The notes beneath the pieces are model-generated. The model made no database searches. It was not told the DNA's origin and saw only the letters and a list, made by a program, of their open reading frames with translations. A stretch of 64,000 nt of DNA from JASHPR01 sp963833885 (GTDB lineage: Bacteria; Actinomycetota; Actinomycetes; Streptosporangiales; Streptosporangiaceae). The stretch is from the NCBI GenBank assembly GCA_963833885.1, contig CAWHZU010000027.1, forward strand, positions 170,724 to 234,723, read 5' to 3'. Shown here piece after piece: positions 17,992 to 26,108 of this stretch. The position numbers and the translations under genes were made by a program. How positions within the stretch are numbered: the stretch's first letter is position 1; each line of letters begins with the position of its first letter.

Positions 17992-18062
17992 ATCGCCCAC
18001 CCTCGCCGTTAGGGCGGCAGGTGACGGCCCATCGCCCACCCTCGCCGTTAGGGCGGCAGGTG
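17992..18062. repeat. Direct repeat, two 32-base units at 39-base period
   Basis: Two identical 32-base units (17992-18023 and 18031-18062) separated by acggccc. Each unit contains a small hairpin (CCCT-cgccgtt-AGGG inside GCC/GGC). The units lie between the divergent kinase and PrsW genes. On the minus strand the unit reads TCRPNGEGGR in the frame of the kinase, so a longer kinase N-terminus with two peptide repeats is formally possible. A regulatory or dispersed-repeat nature seems more likely. Confidence 0.75.
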
Positions 18063-18193
18063 CGGCTCCGGGCCAGATGGCGCGCGCTCCCGGGCCGCGG
18101 CGCGGCGCCGGCCCGCGTCCTGCGGGCTAATGGGTATATCCCGGGGGCGACGTGTGATGCTGGCAGCTGACCCGACCGCTGAGGAGTGATCAA

Positions 18194-19309
18194 ATGACCG
18201 CGGCCCGTCCGCCCGCGCAGCCATCTCGGCAGAAGGGCGCGCAGGTCCACGACCTGCTGCCGCTCGGCGACTGGATACGGCACCATTCCCTGCGCAGCTG
18301 GCCGGTGCTGCTGTTCCTGGTCCTGATCTGCGTGCCGACGATCGCGCTGGTCATCCTCGGCGCAAACCCGAGTTCGGGCACGTTCGACAGCGTCGCCTGG
18401 ATCTTCGCCGCGTACTTCGGTCTCGCCTGGCTGCTGCTGCTCGGCGTCATCATCCAGCCGGAGCACGTGACCAGGCTCCTGCTCCTGGTGGTGACCGCGA
18501 TCGCACTGGTGGTGGAGATCCCGCTGGCCGTGACGCTGGAGACCGTGCTGCATGCCAGCAACGCGGGCCTCGGCCACAGCATCTACAGCGTCGGGATACC
18601 CGAAGAGCTCGCCAAGGCCATTCCGGTGCTCGTCATCGCGATCTTCTACGTGCACCGCCGGTCCCTGGAGCCGAGGGACTACCTGTTCCTGGGAGCGGTC
18701 AGCGGGCTGGTCTTCGGGGCCAGCGAGGTCGTGCACTACTTCACCATCAATGGGGTTGTCGAGTTCTACCTGACGGTCAAGGCCGCACTCCCTTCGATAC
18801 AGAGCCTGATCAACAGCGGGCACTCCACGTCCACGTCGCTGTTTGCCGTGCTCATCGGCCCGGTGCGGTACTTCATCCTGAACTTCGTCTGGCGGTTCCT
18901 GACCGACTCGATCACCCACGCCTGCTGGGCCGGGCTGACCGGCTACTTCATCGGGCTCGCGGCGAGCGGACGGCACAAGTGGTACACGGTGGGCTGGATC
19001 GGCCTGGCCATCGCCGCGGTCCTGCACGGGCTCAACGACTGGGGCCGGGTGAACGGCCACCCGGTGTGGATCCTGGTGACGCTGGTCAGCGGGATCCTGT
19101 TCCTCGGCTACGCCAAGGTCGGCTCCCGCCCCCCGTTGCACCTGTTCGACGGCGGGCCGCAACCCGGCCCGCGGCACGCCACGCCGGCCGCGCCGAGCGG
19201 GCAGGCCGCCGGAACCGCGGCCGGATCTCCGTCGGCTGCCCCGGGCCATCCGGGCGTCCGCGAGCCGGTGCCGGCCGGGAGGCGGATACGGCCATGGTGG
19301 GAGCACTAG
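18194..19309 (+). CDS. PrsW-family intramembrane metalloprotease
   Basis: A 371-residue polytopic protein with about eight membrane helices. PrsW/CAAX-like catalytic motifs are E137-E138-LAK (GIPEELAKAIP), E178 and H181 in GLVFGASEVVHYF, and later His in DSITHACWAG and VLHGLNDWG. PrsW proteases cleave membrane anti-sigma factors, which fits a chromosome region with several sigma/anti-sigma pairs, but no target is indicated here. A Pro/Ala-rich C-terminal tail of about 60 residues is probably disordered. gaggag at 18180 supports the ATG. Confidence 0.9.
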   Translation: MTAARPPAQPSRQKGAQVHDLLPLGDWIRHHSLRSWPVLLFLVLICVPTIALVILGANPSSGTFDSVAWIFAAYFGLAWLLLLGVIIQPEHVTRLLLLVVTAIALVVEIPLAVTLETVLHASNAGLGHSIYSVGIPEELAKAIPVLVIAIFYVHRRSLEPRDYLFLGAVSGLVFGASEVVHYFTINGVVEFYLTVKAALPSIQSLINSGHSTSTSLFAVLIGPVRYFILNFVWRFLTDSITHACWAGLTGYFIGLAASGRHKWYTVGWIGLAIAAVLHGLNDWGRVNGHPVWILVTLVSGILFLGYAKVGSRPPLHLFDGGPQPGPRHATPAAPSGQAAGTAAGSPSAAPGHPGVREPVPAGRRIRPWWEH

Positions 19310-19327
19310 GGGCAAGCAGCCCGCCCG

Positions 19328-19699
19328 CTACTCCTCCGCGTGGCAGACGGCTTCCACGTTGTTGCCGTCCGGATCCCGCACGAACGCCCCGTAGTAGCTG
19401 GGGTGGTACTCCGGCCACAGGCGCGGCTCGTGCAGCACCTCCGCGCCGGCCTCCACCGCCGCCTGGAAGAACGCCCGCACGGCCGCGCGGTCCGGCGCGG
19501 TGAAAGCGACGTGTGACTCGCGGAAGCCGTCGCTGGTGGTCAGCGGGCCGATCCAGAACTCCGGCATGGGCGGGACTCCATAACCGATGACGTCGCCGAA
19601 GTCCATCGCCCGCCGCCCGCCCACCGGGGCGAGCACCGCATCGTAGAACGCCGCGCTCACGGTCACGTCTGCACACTGGATCGCAAGATGATCGATCAT
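19328..19699 (-). CDS. VOC/glyoxalase-family protein
   Basis: A 123-residue vicinal-oxygen-chelate fold protein: H4 in MIDHLAIQCADV, ESHVAFTAPD and FVRDPDGNNVEAVCH give the metal-ligand pattern His/His/Glu. Substrate unknown; such proteins include dioxygenases, isomerases and drug-binding proteins. It is convergent with PrsW. Confidence 0.88.
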   Translation of the reverse strand: MIDHLAIQCADVTVSAAFYDAVLAPVGGRRAMDFGDVIGYGVPPMPEFWIGPLTTSDGFRESHVAFTAPDRAAVRAFFQAAVEAGAEVLHEPRLWPEYHPSYYGAFVRDPDGNNVEAVCHAEE

Positions 19700-19849
19700 G
19701 ACGCTATCTTCGCGGCGGACGGACGGCCGTCGCCAGCATCCGGCCCAGCCCGCCGCCCGCGAACTCGGTGGGGGCTTGGGTAAATCGGTTGCCGGCCGAT
19801 ATCGGGCAGTGGTTCACTCGCCGGGCATCCCAGCCGCGAAAGGCGCCGA

Positions 19850-21190
19850 GTGTCAGCACGGCCGCGCTCCCCCGGCGATCGCGCCGGAATCGATCCGAAG
19901 CACCTCTACATCGGGATCGAGGTGGCTGAGAGCTTCTTCGTCGCCATCACGTACACGACGGCGGTGGTGTACCGGGTCACGTCGGGGCACCAGAACCCGC
20001 TCCAGCTGATCCTGCTCGGCACAATGCTGGAACTCTCATATTTCGTCGTTCAGCTCCCGACCGGGATTCTGGCCGACATAGCGAGCCGCAAGCTCTGTGT
20101 GATCGCCGGCCGGTTCCTGGTCGCGGCCGGCTTCCTGATGCAGGGCCTGTCCCCCGGCTTCACGGTCCAGCTGATCGCGCAGATCCCGGTCGGCATCGGT
20201 GCCGCCCTCACGTTCGGCGCGCAGGAGGCGTGGCTCGCCGACGAGGCCGGCGAGACGGAGCTGACGTCGGTGTTCCTGCGGGCCACCCAGCTCGGCCTGG
20301 TCGGCGTCATTGCCGGGAGCATCCTGTCCGGCTTTCTGGCCAGTCTCGGCCTGGACGTCCCGTTCCTGGTGGGCGGCGGTCTCGCCGGTGTGCTGGCTAT
20401 CGCGCTGCTGTTCGTCATGCCGGAGAGCAACTTCCGCCCGCCCGCACGGACGGTGTCCGCGGGCACCGTGACCCGCCAGGCCTGGGCCACGCTCGCCGGG
20501 CAGATCAGGCAGACGCACCGGGCGATGGTCGTGGTGCCGGGACTCGTGCTGCTGCTCGCCATGCTGTTCTGCGTCGGCATGTGGAACGAGAGCTTCGACC
20601 GGCTGTGGGGCGCCTACCTGCTGAAAGACATCAGGTTCCCGCATCCGTTCGGGCTCAGCACCGTGGCGTGGTTCAGCGTGCTCGCGGTCGCCACCGCTCT
20701 GCTCGGCCTCGCCGCCACGGAATGGGCCACCCGCCGCACGAACAAGCTGGGGCCGACGTCCGTCGTCTCCACGCTGCTGGTGCTAACGATCGCGACCGCG
20801 GCCGGCGTGGTCGGCATGGCGGCCAGCCGCGTGTTCGTGTTCGCGATCGTGGCCTACCTGGCCGTGGTCACCATGCGGCCGCTCTTCTCTCCGCTCGTTA
20901 CCGGCTGGGTCCTCGGCAGGGTTGACTCCAGCGTGCGCGCGACCGCACTGTCGGCGACCGACATGTTCGACAGCGGGGGCCAGATAGTTGGCGGGCCCAT
21001 CGTGGGCGTTATCGGCGTCCTGGCCACGATCCGCATCGCGCTGGTGGCCGGGGCCGCCGCGCTGGCGCCTGCGGCCGCCCTGCTCGTGGCGGCGACCAGG
21101 AGAGTACGGGTCCGGGGCGACGCCGCGGGCCAGCCGGATGGCGCCGCGGCACCGGATGCGGCCGCGCCCGACCTCGGCCAGCAGGCGTGA
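19850..21190 (+). CDS. MFS efflux-type transporter
   Basis: A 446-residue major facilitator with about 12 membrane helices. Motif A-like sequence lies after helix 2 (GILADIASRKLCVIAGRFL) and a second-half counterpart (EWATRRTNKLG). It resembles DHA3-type drug exporters. The start is GTG 19850; the hydrophilic first 18 residues are short. Its stop overlaps the next gene by 4 bases (21187-21190), so the transporter and the P-loop protein are coupled. Export of an antibiotic or metabolite is plausible but not shown. Confidence 0.88.
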   Translation: MSARPRSPGDRAGIDPKHLYIGIEVAESFFVAITYTTAVVYRVTSGHQNPLQLILLGTMLELSYFVVQLPTGILADIASRKLCVIAGRFLVAAGFLMQGLSPGFTVQLIAQIPVGIGAALTFGAQEAWLADEAGETELTSVFLRATQLGLVGVIAGSILSGFLASLGLDVPFLVGGGLAGVLAIALLFVMPESNFRPPARTVSAGTVTRQAWATLAGQIRQTHRAMVVVPGLVLLLAMLFCVGMWNESFDRLWGAYLLKDIRFPHPFGLSTVAWFSVLAVATALLGLAATEWATRRTNKLGPTSVVSTLLVLTIATAAGVVGMAASRVFVFAIVAYLAVVTMRPLFSPLVTGWVLGRVDSSVRATALSATDMFDSGGQIVGGPIVGVIGVLATIRIALVAGAAALAPAAALLVAATRRVRVRGDAAGQPDGAAAPDAAAPDLGQQA

Positions 21191-21708
21191 CCGGGCAAAC
21201 CGCGGCGCTGCTGGTTGGCGGCCGGGCCGGAGTCGGCAAGAGCAGCGTGGGTTACGAGATTCACGAGCAGCTGTCGGCCGTCGGCGTCCGGCACTGCCTG
21301 ATCGAGGGCGACAACCTCGACATGGCATATCCGGCGCCATGGGAGCACCACCTCGCGGAGCGCAACCTCGCCGCGATGTGGGCCAACTACCGCGCGCTCG
21401 GCTACCGGCGGATGATCTACACGAACACCGCGAGCGTGCTCGAGAAGGTGATCGGCGAGCTGACGGCGGCCATGAGCGACGACCCACAGGTCACGGGCGT
21501 GCTGCTGACCTGCAGCGACGCAACCGCCCGGCAGCGGCTCGCCCAGCGCGAGATCGGATCGGCGCTGGACCGGCACGTCGAGCGCAGCGCCCAGATGGCG
21601 CGCAGGCTGGACCGGCACGCCCCCGCCTGGGTGCACCGCGTCACCACGGACGGACGGACCGTCGCCGACATCGCTACCGAGGTAATCTCCCTGACCGGCT
21701 GGACCTAG
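21187..21708 (+). CDS. P-loop NTPase, small-molecule-kinase-like
   Basis: A 173-residue protein with Walker A GGRAGVGKSS at residues 12-21, a GDNLDMAYPAP substrate loop and a lid region RLAQREIGSALDRHVERSAQ. It resembles chloramphenicol-phosphotransferase-like or adenylylsulfate-kinase-like proteins. It is translationally coupled to the MFS gene, the arrangement expected of a modify-and-export pair. The hairpin element copy 2 follows 4 bases after the stop. Confidence 0.83.
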   Translation: MTGQTAALLVGGRAGVGKSSVGYEIHEQLSAVGVRHCLIEGDNLDMAYPAPWEHHLAERNLAAMWANYRALGYRRMIYTNTASVLEKVIGELTAAMSDDPQVTGVLLTCSDATARQRLAQREIGSALDRHVERSAQMARRLDRHAPAWVHRVTTDGRTVADIATEVISLTGWT

Positions 21709-21711
21709 CCA

Positions 21712-21769
21712 GCCCGCATCGATGTACCGACGGGCTCGTTAGATGCGGCCCATTTGTACATCGATGGGC
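21712..21769. repeat. Hairpin element, copy 2 (CATCGATGTACC...GTACATCGATG)
   Basis: An inverted repeat right after the P-loop gene stop. Arms CATCGATGTAC (21717-21727) and GTACATCGATG (21756-21766) extend outward with GCCC/GGGC. Inside, GGGC pairs with GCCC near the loop. From GATGTACC to GTACATCGAT it is exactly as long as copy 1 (45 bases) and shares the flanks and the GGCTC/GCCCA core, while the loop differs. No T-run follows. Confidence 0.7.
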
Positions 21770-21800
21770 CGTGCCAGTGCCCCGCGCTATCGTTCGGTCC

Positions 21801-22571
21801 ATGTGCGGCGATCAGGCCCAGGAAGATGATCGGCGCGAGCTGGTCAGGCCGTTGCTGGAGCGGTTCACCGCGGACGCGGCCGGGGTTGTGCCGCTCGTGG
21901 CGCTGTGGGCGCACGGGTCGCTGGCGCTCGGGGACTACCAGCCCGGCCGCAGCGACCTGGACCTGGTGGCGCTGGTCAGCAAGCACATCGGCGACCCACG
22001 ACGAGCCGAGCTGGAGCGCATCCATAAGGCCCTGGCCAGGGACGAGGAGCTGGCGGACAAGCTGCACTGCTCGTACGTGGTGGGCTCCGAACTCGCGGAC
22101 ACCGGCCGCAGCCATGTCACCTGGGCCATGGGCGAGCTGTACGAACGGCCGGTGTCACCGATCAGCCGCAGGGAACTGCGCGACGGCGGCCTGTGCCTGC
22201 ATGGCCCGGAGCCCGGCGGGATGGTTCCGGCGATCACCGATCAGGAACTCGCGGACTACGTTCGCGCCCATCTCAGCGACTACTGGTACCCGGTAACGGG
22301 CAAGCCCGCGCTGTGGCTGCGTGACATCTGGGTGGACCTGGGGATGCTGACGCTCGCGCGGGCGAGCGTGACGCTGCGAGACGGGCGGCTCATCAGCAAG
22401 CGGGAAGCGCTCGAGGTGCTGGCCCAGCTCGATGCGCCTGCCGAGGTCGTGCGCGACATCTACCGGCGTCGTTACGAAGCCGCGCAGCCGATCTCGGGGC
22501 GGTGGCGGTTCCGGCGCGCGCACCTGGCCCGGACCTTTGTGCAGGCCGCGATTCCGCGCGTCCTGGCCTGA
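21801..22571 (+). CDS. Nucleotidyltransferase, aminoglycoside-adenylyltransferase-like
   Basis: A 256-residue protein with an N-terminal polymerase-beta-type nucleotidyltransferase: GSLALGDYQPGRSDLDL gives the GS-x(n)-D-x-D catalytic pattern. The C-terminal half is helical (ADYVRAHLSDYWYPV, KREALEVLAQLDAP), as in ANT(3'')/ANT(9)-type enzymes that adenylate streptomycin or spectinomycin. Substrate cannot be decided from sequence. The ATG at 21801 is taken, since the frame extends upstream through the hairpin without a ribosome site. Confidence 0.85.
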   Translation: MCGDQAQEDDRRELVRPLLERFTADAAGVVPLVALWAHGSLALGDYQPGRSDLDLVALVSKHIGDPRRAELERIHKALARDEELADKLHCSYVVGSELADTGRSHVTWAMGELYERPVSPISRRELRDGGLCLHGPEPGGMVPAITDQELADYVRAHLSDYWYPVTGKPALWLRDIWVDLGMLTLARASVTLRDGRLISKREALEVLAQLDAPAEVVRDIYRRRYEAAQPISGRWRFRRAHLARTFVQAAIPRVLA

Positions 22572-22574
22572 CCC

Positions 22575-23174
22575 TCACCAGGTGCTGGCGAGGAACGTCC
22601 AGCTTGGGTACGCGCTGGTCAGCATCGGCCGGCGGGCCTCCCAGCGCTGCGGCCCGATCGGCGCGGCCGGCAGCGGTGCCGGGATTCCGGCCGCGAGCCG
22701 GTAGCCCCAGCGGAAGCCGGTGACGGCGGCGAGGCGCCTGGTGCGGGCGATGTCTGGCAGCGCAACCAGGAACGTCTCGGCGACCCACTCGCCATCGGGG
22801 TGATCGGGATTGGCCGGGGCGTCAAAGAACGTGGGCAGGTAGCCGAAACCGGCCAGCGGCGAGTCCGCCGTGGCGTGCACCGGCGGCAGGTCCACCTCCA
22901 CAACCAGCTCGCCGCTCGCGGCGACGCTCCTGCTGATTACCTGCAGCCACCCGACGACCGCCCGGAAACCCTCGCCGTCCAGGCTGACCTCGGCGCGGAT
23001 CGCCGGGAAGCCGGCGAACCGGGCGTTGTCGAAACCGGTGGCGGCCAGGTCGAAGCCGAGCGCGGCCGGATCGCTCGTGACGCCGTAGTGCACGTCGACG
23101 GTGCCTGCATCGCCGCGGCAGGTGAACGGCAGCAGCAGCGCCGGATCCGGTGACTGGTACCTGATCGCTGCCAC
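22575..23174 (-). CDS. Conserved hypothetical protein
   Basis: About 199 residues from a GTG at 23174. No membrane segment. The fold looks beta-rich (VDVHYGVTSDPAALGFDLAA, GELVVEVDLPPVHATADSPL), with a conserved-looking FDAPANPDHPDGEWVAETFL stretch. I do not recognise a family. The frame is open further upstream, but the upstream residues are low-complexity and basic and would overlap the SDR promoter. It is convergent with the nucleotidyltransferase (3 bases between stops). Confidence 0.6.
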   Translation of the reverse strand: MAAIRYQSPDPALLLPFTCRGDAGTVDVHYGVTSDPAALGFDLAATGFDNARFAGFPAIRAEVSLDGEGFRAVVGWLQVISRSVAASGELVVEVDLPPVHATADSPLAGFGYLPTFFDAPANPDHPDGEWVAETFLVALPDIARTRRLAAVTGFRWGYRLAAGIPAPLPAAPIGPQRWEARRPMLTSAYPSWTFLASTW

Positions 23175-23295
23175 GCCGACCGATGCTATGCCCCGGTCCT
23201 GGACACCATTTCGCGATCTGGGCCGATCACGTGCCGCAATGGCGCGACCGCCGCGATTCTGGTTACCTCGGGAGATCCAGCCACGAGGAGGTGCG

Positions 23296-24147
23296 ATGAA
23301 GATCGCCGGATCGGTTGCCCTGGTCACCGGGGTTGGCCGCGGGCTCGGCCGGGTGTTCGCCGCAGAACTGGTCAGCCGGGGAGCCGCCAAGGTTTACGGG
23401 GCCGCACGTGATCCTGCCGCCGTCACGGACGCCGGGGTCACGCCCGTCGCACTCGACATCACCGACGCAGAACGCGTCGCCCGCGCCGCGGAGCTGTGCG
23501 CGGACGTCAGCCTGCTGGTGAACAACGCCGGTGTGATGAAGGCCAGCACGTTCATTGACGCGCCCAGCCTGGACGCGGCCCGGCTCGAGATGGAGACCAA
23601 CTACTTCGGCACGCTGCGCATGTGCCGGGCGTTCGCACCGATTCTTGCGGCCAACGGCGGCGGCGCACTGGTCAACATGCTCTCGGTCACCAGCTTCTTC
23701 ACCAATCCGTTCAACGCCAGCTACGGCGCCTCGAAGGCGGCGGAATGGTCGCTGACCAACGGCATCCGCACCGAACTGCACCACCACGGCACCCTGGTGG
23801 TCGGCGTGCACGCCGGCTTCATCGACACCGACATGGTCGCCGGCCTCGACGTGCCCAAGATCAGCCCGGAATCGGTCGCCGTGCAGGTATTCGACGCCGT
23901 CGAAGCGGGCCAGGTAGAGGTGCTCGCCGACGAGCGGACCAGGTCCGTCAAGGCGTCGCTGCCGCGCGACCACGAGCTGATCTACCCGCCCATCCAGGAG
24001 CTGTGGGACTCTGCCTTCAAGGGCCCGGGCCGGGCCGGCCGTGAGCACTGCCGAGAACGGCGAGCCGGCAGTCACCTTTGGCCTGTTCGACTGGGTCGAC
24101 GCGGACGGGGTGCGGGACGCCGGGCAGCTGTACCGGGAACGGCTTGA
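23296..24147 (+). CDS. Short-chain dehydrogenase/reductase, abnormal C-terminus
   Basis: Rossmann-fold NAD(P) oxidoreductase: TGVGRGLG cofactor loop at about residue 10, NNAG, Ser in LSVTSF and the Y-x3-K pair in YGASKAAEW. A gaggaggtg ribosome site precedes ATG 23296. The recognisable SDR ends near residue 247 (PPIQELWDSAFKGPG). The remaining 36 residues are basic, low-quality and overlap the next gene by 107 bases. A one-base shift in the run of G/C at 24019-24040 would end the protein at the GTGA at 24041, a normal 4-base overlap, so an indel here is likely. Confidence 0.88.
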   Translation: MKIAGSVALVTGVGRGLGRVFAAELVSRGAAKVYGAARDPAAVTDAGVTPVALDITDAERVARAAELCADVSLLVNNAGVMKASTFIDAPSLDAARLEMETNYFGTLRMCRAFAPILAANGGGALVNMLSVTSFFTNPFNASYGASKAAEWSLTNGIRTELHHHGTLVVGVHAGFIDTDMVAGLDVPKISPESVAVQVFDAVEAGQVEVLADERTRSVKASLPRDHELIYPPIQELWDSAFKGPGRAGREHCRERRAGSHLWPVRLGRRGRGAGRRAAVPGTA

Positions 24148-25117
24148 CCTGCTCGCCGACGCCGAGTCCCTCGGTTTCGACATCTATCACCTCGCCGAGC
24201 ATCACGGCACGCCGCTCGGCCTGGCACCCTCGCCGAGCGTGTTCCTCGCCGCCGCGGCGGTGCGGACCACGCGCATCCGGCTGTGTCCCCTGGTTTACGT
24301 GCTGCCGCTCTATCACCCGACGCGGCTGGCCGAAGAGATCGCGATGCTCGATCAGCTCAGCGGAGGACGTCTCGAGATCGGGTTCGGCAAGGGCGGCAAC
24401 CTCTACGAACTGCTTTGCTACGGAATCGAGCCTGGCGACGCCCAGCAGCGATACAACGAGGTTTTCGACTCGGTGATGCGAACTCTCGAAAGTGGCGTCA
24501 TCGACGCAGCCGGGACCGAGGCGGCTCGCACCGAGATGCCGATCCGAACCCGTCAAGCACCCCGCCCGCCGGTCTGGTATCCCAGCAGCAACCCCGAGAG
24601 CGTCCCGCTCCTTGGCAAGAGGGGCTTCAACACGATCCTCGGGTTCAGTTTCAGGTCCCCCACGATCGAGGTGACCCGGCTGCGGCGCGACGAGTACTTC
24701 GCTGGAGTGGCGGACGCGCCGCCGGGGACCGGGATGGGCGGTGCGGGGACGCCGACGCCGCGCTTCGGGATCATGCGCAACATCTACGTCGGAGACTCCG
24801 ACGGTGCGGCCCGCGAACGCGTCATCGAGGCGATGGATGTGTTCTACACGCAGTTCACTGCCTTGTGGCGGCGCCACGGCGACGACCGCTACCTGCAGCC
24901 GCAGGACTTCGACCGCGCCATCGACGAGGGCCGGCTGATCGCGGGCTCGGCCGCCACGGTACAGGCCCAGCTCGCCGAGATGCTGCAGGCGTCGGGATGC
25001 AATCACTTCGCCGGCGCGTTCGCCTTCGGCTCGCTCAGCTATGCGGAGGCGCGCTCATCGCTGGAACGTTTCGGCACCCAGGTGGCTCCTACGCTACGCA
25101 ACCTCCACCCGCGCTGA
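24041..25117 (+). CDS. LLM-class flavin-dependent oxidoreductase
   Basis: A 358-residue luciferase-like monooxygenase-fold enzyme: FGLFDWVDADG, DIYHLAEHHGTPLG, RIRLCPLVYVLPLYHPTRLA and QLSGGRLEIGFGKGG are typical. It probably uses FMN or F420 to oxidise an unidentified substrate. It starts with GTG right at the natural end of the SDR gene, so both act in one operon. Its 3' end overlaps the convergent arginase-like gene by 29 bases. Confidence 0.9.
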   Translation: MSTAENGEPAVTFGLFDWVDADGVRDAGQLYRERLDLLADAESLGFDIYHLAEHHGTPLGLAPSPSVFLAAAAVRTTRIRLCPLVYVLPLYHPTRLAEEIAMLDQLSGGRLEIGFGKGGNLYELLCYGIEPGDAQQRYNEVFDSVMRTLESGVIDAAGTEAARTEMPIRTRQAPRPPVWYPSSNPESVPLLGKRGFNTILGFSFRSPTIEVTRLRRDEYFAGVADAPPGTGMGGAGTPTPRFGIMRNIYVGDSDGAARERVIEAMDVFYTQFTALWRRHGDDRYLQPQDFDRAIDEGRLIAGSAATVQAQLAEMLQASGCNHFAGAFAFGSLSYAEARSSLERFGTQVAPTLRNLHPR

Positions 25118-26009
25118 CCCCGGCGATGAGCGCGTCGCGGATGGTGGCGGCCAGGCCGCGGCCGTTCGACCCGTCGGGGTCGAAGTCGGGGTTGTAGATC
25201 GCGATCTGCAGGCCCACCGCCGCACCGGAGGCGATGGCCACCCGGACCACGGACACTAGATCCTCCCAGGCCAGGCCGTTAGGTCGCGGATCGTCGACGG
25301 CCCGCATGATGCTCTCGTCGAAGACATCGGCGTCGATGTGGATCCAGAACCCTTGCGGGCCGTCCGGGCGGGTCAGGAACGTGACGGCCTGCTTGGCGGC
25401 AGCGACGGCACCGAGCCCGCGGACCTGCTCGCGGTCCAGCTCGAGCATGTCCGGCGGAAGTGCCTGGCAGCCGCGCCGTTCCCGGTCGGCGGCGTCGCGG
25501 CTGGCAAACACGACGACGTCACCGTCGCGGACCAGCGGCCGCTGCCCCTCGATGTCGCAGACGATGTCGGGGCCGCGGCCGGTGGCGAAGGCGAGGTCGC
25601 TCGCTGACGCCGCGCCACCGATCGGATTCACCTCTGGCTGATAGAAGTCCGCATCGCCGTCGATGTAGAGCAATCCGTAGCGCCCGCGCCGCTTCAGTGC
25701 CAGCGCCGCGCCGAGCACGATCGAGCAGTCGCCGCCGAGGACGACGGGGAACTCACCCTCGTCAAGGAGGGCGGCCAGCGCGTCGGCCAGGACGCTGGAG
25801 TAGCCGGCGAGCGCATGCGGATTCAGGATCTTCGTTCGCGTATCACGGACCGGGCTGTAGCCCTCCGCCGCTACCCGCCCGGCGCGGCGCGCGGCGAGGC
25901 CATCGGCCAGCCCCGCCCCGAGCAGCACATCTGGCGCACGCTCGACCCCTCGGTGCTCGGGAACGTGGCCGAGAGCGGACGGCGCTTCAAGAATTGCGTA
26001 CTTCGGCAT
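25089..26009 (-). CDS. Arginase/agmatinase-superfamily protein with altered metal ligands
   Basis: A 306-residue ureohydrolase-fold protein. The six-ligand binuclear Mn site of arginase reads here as C95 (GGDCS, normally GGDH), D117, D119 (DGDAD, normally D-x-H-x-D), D121, D226 and D228 (HIDADVFD). Two His ligands are thus missing; GGDCS is seen in a subgroup of arginase-like proteins, but DGDAD in place of DGHAD is unusual. Either activity is lost or metal use is changed. ATG 26009 has ggaaag 9 bases upstream; an ATG 9 bases earlier is possible. Confidence 0.85.
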   Translation of the reverse strand: MPKYAILEAPSALGHVPEHRGVERAPDVLLGAGLADGLAARRAGRVAAEGYSPVRDTRTKILNPHALAGYSSVLADALAALLDEGEFPVVLGGDCSIVLGAALALKRRGRYGLLYIDGDADFYQPEVNPIGGAASASDLAFATGRGPDIVCDIEGQRPLVRDGDVVVFASRDAADRERRGCQALPPDMLELDREQVRGLGAVAAAKQAVTFLTRPDGPQGFWIHIDADVFDESIMRAVDDPRPNGLAWEDLVSVVRVAIASGAAVGLQIAIYNPDFDPDGSNGRGLAATIRDALIAGVSAGGGCVA

Positions 26010-26108
26010 GGGCCACATCTTTCCGCGCCGGCCCGGCCCAACCGCAAACCGGCGGTCACCGGCCGTGGCCCGACGCACAGACCGGTCAAGCCGCCAGCAT
26101 GCCCAGCC

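Noticed and set aside
17992..18062. CRISPR-like direct repeat
   Set aside because: Only two units with a 7-base spacer, no cas genes.
17939..19315. Long N-terminal extension of the P-loop kinase frame
   Set aside because: It is antisense to PrsW with no fold; only the CRPNGEGGR repeat is of interest and is reported as a DNA repeat.
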